DNA from: Sphingobacteriales bacterium
Lineage (GTDB): Bacteria; Bacteroidota; Bacteroidia; Chitinophagales; UBA2359
Direction of reading: 5' to 3'
DNA length: 43,750 nt
Assembly (NCBI GenBank): GCA_016718845.1
Contig: JADKCK010000054.1
Coordinates: 1-43,750, forward strand
A program made the translations under genes and the position numbers. Positions 22,985 to 31,305 of the stretch are shown here, piece by piece (position 1 is the stretch's first letter; each line of letters opens with the position of its first letter). The notes below the pieces were generated by a model. It was not told where the DNA came from. It ran no database searches and was given only the letters and a program-made list of their open reading frames with translations.

Positions 22985-25900
22985 ATGTACCGTCGTTTTC
23001 TCCTTGTTCTTTTTATTGCATTTTCTTTCGTTAATTCATTTGTTCATGCCCAGTCTAACAACCGTTTGTGGTTAGATGTTAGCGAGTCGGCAATTACACC
23101 GCTTGGCGAGCGCCCTATTATACCACAAAAATACCGTACCTTGCAATTAGATTTTGAGCAGATGCGCCAAACCCTACAAACAGCCCCATTAGAGTTTACA
23201 CCGGCAGCCAATAGTCCCTTGCTATTGTCGTTGCCTTTACCTAATGGCACAACCGAAACCTTTGCCATTGTCGAAGCACCTATTATGGAAGAAGGCTTGG
23301 CAAAACGCTATCCTTACATAAAAACGTATCGGGGGCAAGGCACCACCGACCGCACAGCCAGCGTGCGCCTCGATGTAACGCAGATGGGCTTTCATGCCAT
23401 GATACTATCTGCCAACGGCTCGGTATTTATTGACCCCTATTGCCGCAACAACACCGCATTTTACAATAGCTACTACAAACGCGATTATATCAATCCCGAC
23501 AAAGAAAAATTTGTTTGTTTGGTGGGCGGCAAAAGCAACAAAATAACGCGCACCGATGGCTCGGAACCGCGCGTAGTTAATCCCAACATCTTACAATCGG
23601 CTACGCCCAATGCGGCTAACCCACAACAACAGCAAATAAACGGACAATTACGCACCTACCGAACCGTTGTAGCTGCCACCGGCGAATATACGGCTTATTA
23701 TGGTGGCACCAAAGCCTTAGCCATGGCAGGCATTGTTACGTCGGTAAATAGGGTGACGGGCGTGTACGAAATTGATTTGAGCGTGCGTTTGGTATTGGTT
23801 GCCAATAACGATGCCGTAGTGTATACCAATGCTGGCTCGGACCCTTTTAGCAACAACAGCGCAGGTGCTTTAATAGACCAAAGCCAAAGTGTAATAGACG
23901 ATATAATTGGCAATGCCAACTACGATTTCGGGCATACCTTTAGTACAGGCGGCGGCGGCTTGGCATCGTTGGGGGTGCCTTGCATTACGGGCAATAAAGC
24001 ATCGGGTATTACAGGCTCGAGCCAACCCGAAGGCGACCCTTACGACATTGATTATGTAGCCCACGAAATGGGGCATCAATTTAATGGCGGGCATTCGTTT
24101 AATGCCAATGGTGGCTCGTGTGGTGGCAATCGGTCATCAAGCGATGCCTACGAACCGGGCAGCGGTAGCACCATAATGAGCTATGCTGGTATTTGCGATG
24201 CCGATGATTTACAACCTCATAGCGATGCCTATTTTCATAGCCGCAACTTAATTACCAACATTGATTATATTACCAACCAAGAGGGCGACAACTGCCCCGT
24301 AAAAACAGCTACCAACAACCAATCGCCAACAGCCAATGCAGGTACCGATTATGTTATTCCGCTTAACACCCCTTTTATATTAACAGGCTCGGCTACCGAC
24401 CCCAACCCCACCGACGGCTTAACTTATTGCTGGGAACAGTACGACCTTGGACCCGCAGGCAGCCCCAATTCGCCATCGGGCAATGCACCTATTTTTAGGT
24501 CGTTCGACCCCACTACTAACCCTGTAAGGTATTGCCCTAAACTAAACGATGTTATTAACGGCACCGCTACCTTTGGCGAGTTATTGCCTACATACGCCCG
24601 CAATATGAGTTTTAGACTAACCGTGCGCGACAACCACAGTGGCGGCGGCTTGGTTGGCAGCGATGTAATGGCTATTACCGTAGCATCGAGTGGTCCATTT
24701 AGGGTTACATACCCCAATGCAACAGGTGTTACCTGGAACGCAGGCAGCCCTTATACCATTACTTGGAATGTTAATAACACCACAGCAGCCCCTGTTAGTT
24801 GTGCCAACGTCGACATCTTTTTATCTACCAATGGCGGACAAACTTACCCCATTACCTTAGCCACAGGTGTGCCTAATACAGGCACTGCCAACATCAACCT
24901 ATCGCCAAGTATTGCCAATACCACTACGGCACGCGTAATGGTGCGCGGTGCAGGTAATATTTTCTACGACATATCGAACAACAATTTTACCATATCTGCC
25001 CCTACTGTACCCACCTTTACTATGGCAGCTACACCCGCCGAGCAATCGGTGTGTGCGCCAAGTACAGGTAGCTTTAGTATTACAACAGCAGGTTTTGCAG
25101 GTTTTACTACCCCTATCAACTTATCGGCAAGCGTTGTGCCAAGTGGGTCGGGTTTAACAGCCACCTTTGCCAACAGCACGGTAACACCCGGCAATGGCAC
25201 TACCCTAAACATAGGTAATACCGCCAACGCCCAACCCGGCACCTATACCATAACCATTACAGGCGTGGCAGGTGCATTAACCAAAACAGCTACCGTTACG
25301 TTTAGTTTGTTTAGTGGCACGCCAGGCATACCTGCTTTATCGTCGCCGGTAGCAGGCGGTACGGGCGTGGGCATACTGCCTACCTTGTCGTGGTACGCAC
25401 CCCTTAATGCCGCCACCTACGATATTCAGGTAGCCACCGACAACGCTTTTACCAATGTAGTTGAAACAGCTACCAATATAAACAATACCTACTTTGTACT
25501 TACTACTCCATTAAGCACCAACACCACCTATTATTGGCGAGCAAGAGCTGTAAATGGTTGTGCTACGGGTACGTACAGCACCGCCCGCAGTTTTACCACC
25601 CTACAACCCACCTGCACCACCTTTGCCGCCACCGATGTACCTAAAACTATTAGCGGAAGTGGTACGCCTACGGTTACATCTACCCTAATTATTGCCGCAG
25701 GCACTACCATTACCGACATAAACGTAAAAAATGTGGTAGGCACACACTCGTGGATAAACGACCTTACCATGTCTATCACCAGCCCCGCAGCCACTACAGT
25801 TAGTTTGCTACCGCAGATTTGTGACGACGAAAACAACTTTAACCTTAACTTCGACGACGAGGCAGCCAATGCCGATTATCCTTGCCCACCTGTAGGCGGC

Positions 25901-26719
25901 GGCACGTATCAGCCCGAAGGTAACTTGTCGGATTTTGATGGACAAAACTCGCAGGGTAACTGGGTGTTTAGCATCACCGACAATGTAGACCAAGATGGTG
26001 GCTCGCTAACAAGTTGGAGTGTGGAGGTTTGTGGATCATCGGCATCAAGCAACAACTATTTATTGCAGTTGCGTGCTTTGTTGCAAGGGGCATATACCAG
26101 CGGTGGCAACATGAGCAACACCTTGCGCACCAACAGCCTAATACCTACTGCACAACCCTACAACTTTGCCCCTATATCCTACAGCACCGCACAAACCGCC
26201 GCGAGCATACCCACCACTGCCACCGATTGGGTTTTGGTAGAAGTGCGCAACACCACCGATTTTGCAGTAGTTACCCGCCGAGCCGGTTTTTTACTCAACA
26301 ATGGCAATATTATTGATGCCGATGGCACCACAACAGGCATAAAACTAACAGGCTTGGCTAACGAAACACCTTATTATATAGTGATACGCCACCGAAACCA
26401 TGCCGCAGTAGCCAGCTCGGTACCTGTAATATTTTACCAACAGCAGGCAAGCTACGATTTTACAACAGGTATAGCACAAGGCTACGGCAGAAACGCCATG
26501 GCAACAACCACCGATGGCTACGCCGCACTTTGGGCAGGCGACTATGTACCTAATGGTGCTATTACCTACACCGATTTTAATACCTACTTTAACCAAACCA
26601 CCAACGACAACACCTATACCATTGGCGATGGTAATTTAGATAAGATTGTAAACGATGCCGATTTTAATTTGTATCGTGCCAATGCCGGACGACTAATGGT
26701 GCCAGTGATAAGGTATTAA
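22985..26719 (+). CDS. Secreted reprolysin-type zinc metalloprotease with P-domain and dockerin-like C-terminal domain
   Basis: This 1244-residue secreted protein opens with a signal peptide ending in VHAQ (about residue 20). A propeptide with PYIKTYRGQG follows. The M12B reprolysin-like catalytic domain carries HEMGHQFNGGHSF near residues 360-370 (HExxHxxxxxH zinc ligands) and a downstream SIMSYAG-like Met-turn (TIMSYAGICD). After it come Ig/PKD-like and fibronectin-like beta domains, a proprotein-convertase P-domain (VGTHSWINDLTMSITSPAAT...GNWVFSITDNVDQDGGSLTSWSVEVCG) and a C-terminal module (LQLRALLQGAY, WVLVEVRN, YYIVIRHRNH, then GDGNLDKIVNDADFNLY) seen in secreted Bacteroidota proteins. 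The DxNxDxxVxxxD end looks calcium-binding/dockerin-like. Export is probably by Sec and possibly T9SS. The start at 22985 is chosen because the upstream 13 codons are not signal-like. Confidence 0.9.
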   Translation: MYRRFLLVLFIAFSFVNSFVHAQSNNRLWLDVSESAITPLGERPIIPQKYRTLQLDFEQMRQTLQTAPLEFTPAANSPLLLSLPLPNGTTETFAIVEAPIMEEGLAKRYPYIKTYRGQGTTDRTASVRLDVTQMGFHAMILSANGSVFIDPYCRNNTAFYNSYYKRDYINPDKEKFVCLVGGKSNKITRTDGSEPRVVNPNILQSATPNAANPQQQQINGQLRTYRTVVAATGEYTAYYGGTKALAMAGIVTSVNRVTGVYEIDLSVRLVLVANNDAVVYTNAGSDPFSNNSAGALIDQSQSVIDDIIGNANYDFGHTFSTGGGGLASLGVPCITGNKASGITGSSQPEGDPYDIDYVAHEMGHQFNGGHSFNANGGSCGGNRSSSDAYEPGSGSTIMSYAGICDADDLQPHSDAYFHSRNLITNIDYITNQEGDNCPVKTATNNQSPTANAGTDYVIPLNTPFILTGSATDPNPTDGLTYCWEQYDLGPAGSPNSPSGNAPIFRSFDPTTNPVRYCPKLNDVINGTATFGELLPTYARNMSFRLTVRDNHSGGGLVGSDVMAITVASSGPFRVTYPNATGVTWNAGSPYTITWNVNNTTAAPVSCANVDIFLSTNGGQTYPITLATGVPNTGTANINLSPSIANTTTARVMVRGAGNIFYDISNNNFTISAPTVPTFTMAATPAEQSVCAPSTGSFSITTAGFAGFTTPINLSASVVPSGSGLTATFANSTVTPGNGTTLNIGNTANAQPGTYTITITGVAGALTKTATVTFSLFSGTPGIPALSSPVAGGTGVGILPTLSWYAPLNAATYDIQVATDNAFTNVVETATNINNTYFVLTTPLSTNTTYYWRARAVNGCATGTYSTARSFTTLQPTCTTFAATDVPKTISGSGTPTVTSTLIIAAGTTITDINVKNVVGTHSWINDLTMSITSPAATTVSLLPQICDDENNFNLNFDDEAANADYPCPPVGGGTYQPEGNLSDFDGQNSQGNWVFSITDNVDQDGGSLTSWSVEVCGSSASSNNYLLQLRALLQGAYTSGGNMSNTLRTNSLIPTAQPYNFAPISYSTAQTAASIPTTATDWVLVEVRNTTDFAVVTRRAGFLLNNGNIIDADGTTTGIKLTGLANETPYYIVIRHRNHAAVASSVPVIFYQQQASYDFTTGIAQGYGRNAMATTTDGYAALWAGDYVPNGAITYTDFNTYFNQTTNDNTYTIGDGNLDKIVNDADFNLYRANAGRLMVPVIRY

Positions 26720-26725
26720 ATTATC

Positions 26726-26990
26726 AGGCGAGGTTGAAACCCTACCCTATTGATGAAACCCACACAATGTAGGTAGGGTTGCAACCCTACCCTATTGATA
26801 AAACCCACACAATGTAGGTAGGGTTGAAACTCTACCCTATTGATAAAACCCACACAATGTAGGTAGGGTTGAAACCCTACCCTATTGATAAAACCCACAC
26901 AATGTAGGTAGGGTTGAAACCCTACCCTATTGATGAAACACACACAATGTAGGTAGGGTTGAAACCCTACCCTATTGATGAAACACACAC
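26726..26990. repeat. Six palindromic 45-bp tandem repeats (AGGGTTGAAACCCT family)
   Basis: Units aatgtaggtagggttgaaac followed by cctaccctattgatRaaacc and cacac start at 26766, 26811, 26856, 26901 and 26946, an exact 45-bp period; a diverged first copy starts at 26726. Each contains the palindrome GTAGGGTTgaAACCCTAC. They fill the space between two convergent gene blocks. The same core builds the larger array at 39.4 kb. Confidence 0.92.
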
Positions 26991-27016
26991 CCTTTGTTGT
27001 GGTGCTAAAAATAAAA

Positions 27017-27077
27017 ACAACAAGAGACACGGAGGATACAGAGCATAAAAACTCTGTGTCCTCCGTGTCTCCGTTGT
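27017..27077. repeat. Large inverted repeat (about 25-bp stem)
   Basis: GAGACACGGAGGATACAGAG pairs with CTCTGTGTCCTCCGTGTCTC through one T-G position, and ACAAC/GTTGT extends the stem beyond a small bulge; the loop is about 8 bases. The left flank (gttgtggtgctaaaaataaa) matches the spacer of the 39.4-kb array. It lies at the convergent junction and could terminate both blocks. Confidence 0.8.
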
Positions 27078-27137
27078 AAACTAAAAAAATACAGGTAGGG
27101 TTCAACAAGCTTACTACTTTTTCATTGGCAATTACAT

Positions 27138-27440
27138 TTAATCAAACACTGTTGTACTACAATTTGCAGTACAACCGTTTGCATCGGTAACAGTTAGGCT
27201 ATATGTACCTGCGGTTAATCCAGTAATATTTGCAGTTATTGCTTGCTCCACAAGTAGGTAGCTGCCCTATGATTACCACTTGGCACTACCGTAGCCGTAC
27301 CATTGTTGCCTATTGTAGTGTTTGTGTGGTTGCAAATAGCCGATAAATTGCAATCGGGTGTTACTTCTTCTTTTTTGCATTGGCTATAAAACAATAGCGT
27401 TAAGAGCAAAAACAATACGCTTCGAGTTCGGAGTTTTCTC
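27138..27440 (-). pseudogene. Broken small lipoprotein with an SprB/PKD-like end
   Basis: On the minus strand one frame reads KLRTRSVLFLLLTLLFYSQC (lipobox), then KKEEVTPDCNLSAICNHTNTTIGNNGTATVVPSGNHRAATYLWSKQ-stop. A +1 shifted frame continues ITANITGLTAGTYSLTVTDANGCTANCSTTVFD-stop at 27138, the usual SprB-type repeat ending. No in-frame ATG precedes the signal peptide. A lost start and one frameshift make this a likely decayed gene of about 100 residues. It lies 38 bases beyond the T9SS cargo gene on the same strand. Confidence 0.6.
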
Positions 27441-27477
27441 TGTGCAACAAATAATGGAAATATTTTTGCATCTGCTT

Positions 27478-29079
27478 TTACAGCCCAACTAACAGATGAT
27501 AAGCGTATTTATTTTGTCCATTTTGTAATACCGCAATGTAACTTCCTTTGGTACAGTAGGCAGGTAACTGAATGGTTTCGTTGAGAGAAGCATTAGCAGA
27601 AAACATCGATTTTTCGTACACCTTTCTACCTACTATGTCGTAGATAATTAAATAAGATGCTCCTATTAGTTTATCGCTATGTAACAAAAACATACCTTCA
27701 TCGCCAGTTGCTTGTAATACAAAAGGCAATAAATTATTAGCTAAATGATAACTAGTAAATCCTAAGGGCGGATCTACATAAATACTGTCGGTCAATATTG
27801 TACTACATCCTGTTGTATTGTGTATAGCCTCCACACTGTAGGTAAGCCATGTGCCAGCATAAGGATAAAAGTTAGCATTAGGTGCTAAACAAATTGATGG
27901 AGTGTGGTTAGATGTATCTATTCCGATACCTTGCCATAAATAGTAATAGGTGTCCGTTGAAATGGGTAAAGCATCTAAACAAACAGAACTACCCACTTGT
28001 TCTGCATGAATAGTATCGGGTAAATATAGATTTACCGCTGGACCAGCCATTACGTGAACAGTTACTAAATTGCTACTACAACCACTAGAAAAGTTAGCAC
28101 TATAATTAGAAATACGGTAGCTGTAATCACCCGGCTCTTCGGGTGTAGCAATATAGGTATGGCTACCACTTACTAAATCGGAATTAAAACTATTGTCATT
28201 AGTAATCCAATGAGGAGCAGCGTAATCTACTTGCGAAGCATTTAGAACTATTGACTCGCCCAAACAAATGTCTGTTACCGTAGATTCAAGTATCGGATGG
28301 GGCATATACCGAACACTATGTACCACTGATGATACCACGGGCGGGCAATTGCAACAATTTATTTCGTACCAAAATTGTGACCCAGACCAGTTTAGAGATG
28401 CATAGCCGCTAGGCGGACTCCAACCAATAGATACTGATGGCAAAATACCCTCACAAAGAGCAGGAGGATTACTCATCGTATAGTCTGCATTATCAATAAA
28501 CGAACTTTCGGAATTAATTTGTGGAGGACCATGGTATGGAGAGTATAAAACGGTATTGTAGTTTCCAAAAGCACAGCCATATTGGTTAGTTGTCCAATAA
28601 TTTGGCGTGTACCCCATTAGTGAATGAAGAACCGTTATGGTATCTACATCAAGAACAAAATCGGGAGGCGGTGGAGGTGTGAAAACTGGTGTCAAAACAT
28701 ACTTTGTTCCTTCTCCACAAAATAATCCTAAGTCAGTAACAGCTAACTCAAAAACAGTTGGGTCAATAAACACTTGTGTATATGCTGTATCCGACCCATA
28801 ACCATTATAGGCTACCAAACGAATATTACACCAACCAGTATTAGTGCCATTATTAGACAGATAGATGTTAGTGGTACTAAAAGCGGCATCAACTGCACCT
28901 GTTAGCACCCATTCGTAGCTATCGGCATATTGCGAAGTATTAGTAACCACTACGCCATTGCTCCTGCAAACTACCGAATCGGATATGCTAAAAGAAGCTA
29001 TAGGTGGGATACTATCATTCTGAGCAAATACATATCCCCCTATAATCATTAACATGAAGAATAAAAATAGCTGTTTCAT
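27478..29079 (-). CDS. Secreted T9SS cargo protein with PKD/Ig-like domains
   Basis: This 533-residue protein has a clear signal peptide (FFMLMIIGGYVFAQ, cleaved near residue 19). Its body is beta-rich with many Cys, Asn, Thr and Tyr residues and phrases such as SYEWVLTGAV and YSYRISNYSANFSSGCSSNLVTVHV, which are typical of PKD/Ig-like surface modules. The end (LIIYDIVGRKVYEKSMFSAN...IQLPAYCTKGSYIAVLQNGQNKYAYHLLVGL) is a type A T9SS sorting domain, so the protein should cross the outer membrane and be attached or released. No catalytic motif is seen, so an adhesive or structural role is only a guess. Confidence 0.82.
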   Translation of the reverse strand: MKQLFLFFMLMIIGGYVFAQNDSIPPIASFSISDSVVCRSNGVVVTNTSQYADSYEWVLTGAVDAAFSTTNIYLSNNGTNTGWCNIRLVAYNGYGSDTAYTQVFIDPTVFELAVTDLGLFCGEGTKYVLTPVFTPPPPPDFVLDVDTITVLHSLMGYTPNYWTTNQYGCAFGNYNTVLYSPYHGPPQINSESSFIDNADYTMSNPPALCEGILPSVSIGWSPPSGYASLNWSGSQFWYEINCCNCPPVVSSVVHSVRYMPHPILESTVTDICLGESIVLNASQVDYAAPHWITNDNSFNSDLVSGSHTYIATPEEPGDYSYRISNYSANFSSGCSSNLVTVHVMAGPAVNLYLPDTIHAEQVGSSVCLDALPISTDTYYYLWQGIGIDTSNHTPSICLAPNANFYPYAGTWLTYSVEAIHNTTGCSTILTDSIYVDPPLGFTSYHLANNLLPFVLQATGDEGMFLLHSDKLIGASYLIIYDIVGRKVYEKSMFSANASLNETIQLPAYCTKGSYIAVLQNGQNKYAYHLLVGL

Positions 29080-29140
29080 AAAAAAAATTTAAGATGAAGT
29101 AAAACCCGCCACCTTTGTCTGTATCCCTGCAAACAACCAA

Positions 29141-30811
29141 CTACAACGTCCTAATTACCGCTTCTACCTGTTGCAAAATAAGTGCTTCCATATCTATTGC
29201 CTCGTCTACAAGTTCTTTACCTTGGTTTAGTTTGTGTATTTTGTAGGCGGTATCGGTAAGTGCGGCGGCGTTTATTTGTACATTCAGATACGCCCCTAAT
29301 ACGGCAGCACGTGCGCACAATGCCCCTACGCCCACATCGGATACCGAGTTAGGGTTGCCATTTTCTGCCATTGTTCTAAGCAAGTGCATTGATACCAACG
29401 ACACCATCATCACCCTAAAAGGTACTTCTATGGCATATTTTGTGGCGGTTTCTATGGCTTGATTGCGGGCTTGTTTTTCGGCATCGGTGCTTTGTGGCAA
29501 TTTAAAGGCAGCCATAATGCCGTTAAAGGCGGCGGTATCTTCGTCAACTAAATGCAGTAATTGGTCTTTAATTTGTTGTCCGCGTGCAGCCCAATCCGAA
29601 AACTCTTCCCAGCGCTCGTCCCAGCCGCGTTTGTGCGACGATAGATTGGCTACCATTGTACCCAAAGCCGCACCCAAAGCACCCATATAAGCAGCAACAG
29701 ACCCACCACCCGGTGCCGGCGACTCGGAGGCTAACTCGTTGGCAAAACCATTCAGTGGCATTTGCACTAAGGGGCTTTGTGTATTATCGCGCAGTTGGTA
29801 CTCTATCACTTTTTTGGCGGGGTCAAAGGGGGCTAATTCGTCTAAACCCAACGATTTAACCGCTATTTTTATCAACTCTGCCTCCGACACGCCCACCGAC
29901 CGTTTTTGTTTGCGTAAAAAATATCGCCCTGCATCTAACAAGGCGTTAAGCGGCACCAAACCCACCAACTCCGAGCCAGTAACGCGCATACCGCGTGTAG
30001 TAGCACTTTTGCGTACCTCGTCGAAAGCTATATGTACGGGTGTGGTGTTGATGTCGGTTAGGTTCATCGATATTTGGGCGACGCCATACTCGGGTATATA
30101 CCAACCTATTGCTTTTACTGCCTTAAGCGTACCCGGCACCCGCACCGACTTACCTTGTTCGTCTTTGATGGTTCTGCCTGCTTCTCGCACATCAAAAGCC
30201 ACCGAATTGGCTCGGCGGGTAGAGGTAGTATTTAGGTTGATGTTGTAGGCTACCAAAAAATCGCGGGCGCCAATAACGGTAGCTCCTGTTCGGCTAACGT
30301 GTTCGTTGTACTCGGCGGCACCAAAGTCGGGTTTCCATTGTGGGTCGTTTAGTTTTTGGGGCAATGCCTCGTACTCGCCCGACCTAATATTTGCCAAGTT
30401 TTTGCGTTCGGGTGTGGTGGCGGCGGCTTCGTACAGATAGGTAGGTATGTGTAGTTCGTTGCTTACCCGCTCGGCTAATTGTCGAGCAAAGGCGGCGGTT
30501 TCGTCCATGGTTATGCCCGATATAGGTATCAAGGGGCAAACATCGGTGGCTCCCATACGCGGGTGTTCGCCAGTGTGGTGACGCATGTCTATCAGTTCGG
30601 CGGCTTTTTTGATGCCCATAAACGCTGCTTCTATCACTGCCTCGGGCGAGCCAACAAAAGTAACAACCGTTCGGTTTGTTGCCTTGCCGGGGTCAATGTC
30701 TAACAATTTAATCCCCTCGATGGAGCTAATTTGGTCGGTTATTTGGTGGATGATACCCATATCGCGCCCTTCCGAAAAATTAGGGACGCACTCTATTAAA
30801 CGTTGCTGCAT
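29141..30811 (-). CDS. ftcD: Bifunctional glutamate formimidoyltransferase/formimidoyl-THF cyclodeaminase
   Basis: This 556-residue fused enzyme moves the formimino group of N-formiminoglutamate (from histidine breakdown) to tetrahydrofolate, then releases ammonia to give methenyl-THF. The N-terminal half starts ECVPNFSEGRD and contains HHTGEHPRMGATDVCPLIPI (catalytic His region) and the FTCD linker with GWYIPEYGVAQISMNLTD. The C-terminal cyclodeaminase domain starts near SESPAPGGGSVAAYMGALGAAL. The Met at 30811 gives the canonical MQQRLIECVPNFSEGRD; an extension to 30862 has no similarity. No other hut gene is nearby. A -7 box lies 74 bases upstream. Confidence 0.93.
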   Translation of the reverse strand: MQQRLIECVPNFSEGRDMGIIHQITDQISSIEGIKLLDIDPGKATNRTVVTFVGSPEAVIEAAFMGIKKAAELIDMRHHTGEHPRMGATDVCPLIPISGITMDETAAFARQLAERVSNELHIPTYLYEAAATTPERKNLANIRSGEYEALPQKLNDPQWKPDFGAAEYNEHVSRTGATVIGARDFLVAYNINLNTTSTRRANSVAFDVREAGRTIKDEQGKSVRVPGTLKAVKAIGWYIPEYGVAQISMNLTDINTTPVHIAFDEVRKSATTRGMRVTGSELVGLVPLNALLDAGRYFLRKQKRSVGVSEAELIKIAVKSLGLDELAPFDPAKKVIEYQLRDNTQSPLVQMPLNGFANELASESPAPGGGSVAAYMGALGAALGTMVANLSSHKRGWDERWEEFSDWAARGQQIKDQLLHLVDEDTAAFNGIMAAFKLPQSTDAEKQARNQAIETATKYAIEVPFRVMMVSLVSMHLLRTMAENGNPNSVSDVGVGALCARAAVLGAYLNVQINAAALTDTAYKIHKLNQGKELVDEAIDMEALILQQVEAVIRTL

Positions 30812-30884
30812 GAAAAATGTTAATTTTTGGTTATCAATAACTACTCGGCTATTATTTAACACCTAAGTAGTAGTCTATTGAGCG

Positions 30885-30892
30885 CAAAGATA
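30885..30892 (-). promoter_or_regulatory. -7 promoter box of ftcD
   Basis: The minus-strand sequence TATCTTTG (30892 to 30885), followed by CGC, is an exact TAnnTTTG match upstream of the ftcD start at 30811. Confidence 0.55.
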
Positions 30893-31029
30893 CAGATAAA
30901 AAACAACATCTTTGTACCGATTGTTTCTAAAATGTTATACTGAGTAACGATTGCATAGCCGAAAATACCAACATTTACACCAAATGCTACTCATAGTTCT
31001 ACCCATATTATGCCCCTAATGGGGCTGTA

Positions 31030-31110
31030 ATTGCCTCGCTAATTTTGAGTATTGCCTCGCTAATTTTGAGTATTGCCTCGCTAATTTTGAGTATTGCCTC
31101 GCTAATTTTA
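31030..31110. repeat. Four tandem 21-bp repeats
   Basis: attgcctcgctaattttgag+t occurs at 31030, 31051 and 31072 exactly, and in a shortened copy from 31093. A GCCCC-TAAT-GGGGC hairpin (31012-31025) precedes it. The rest of this gap (30893-31249) shows no gene. Confidence 0.9.
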
Positions 31111-31249
31111 GTTTCCCCATATGTGTGTGTCTTTCTCCCACAATGTATTGTCTCGCTTGCGGAATGTATTGTTTACAATATATCGGTTTAGATATCCATT
31201 GCAGCATTGTAGCATTTTGGCATAGGGCTTGAGCATTTATTGGCATACC

Positions 31250-31287
31250 AAAAAACGGTGACATTCTTTTGAATGTCACCGTTTTTT
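31250..31287 (-). terminator. Intrinsic terminator of the giant-adhesin operon
   Basis: AAAAAACGGTGACATTC and GAATGTCACCGTTTTTT form a perfect 17-bp stem around TTTT, with T runs on both strands. It starts 19 bases beyond the stop codon of the 2459-residue gene. Confidence 0.92.
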
Positions 31288-31305
31288 GTGTTCGTAGCGT
31301 TATCT

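Noticed and set aside
31016..31279. Minus-strand ORF ending in KLARQYS repeats
   Set aside because: It is a translation of the 21-bp tandem repeats, with no homology or promoter.
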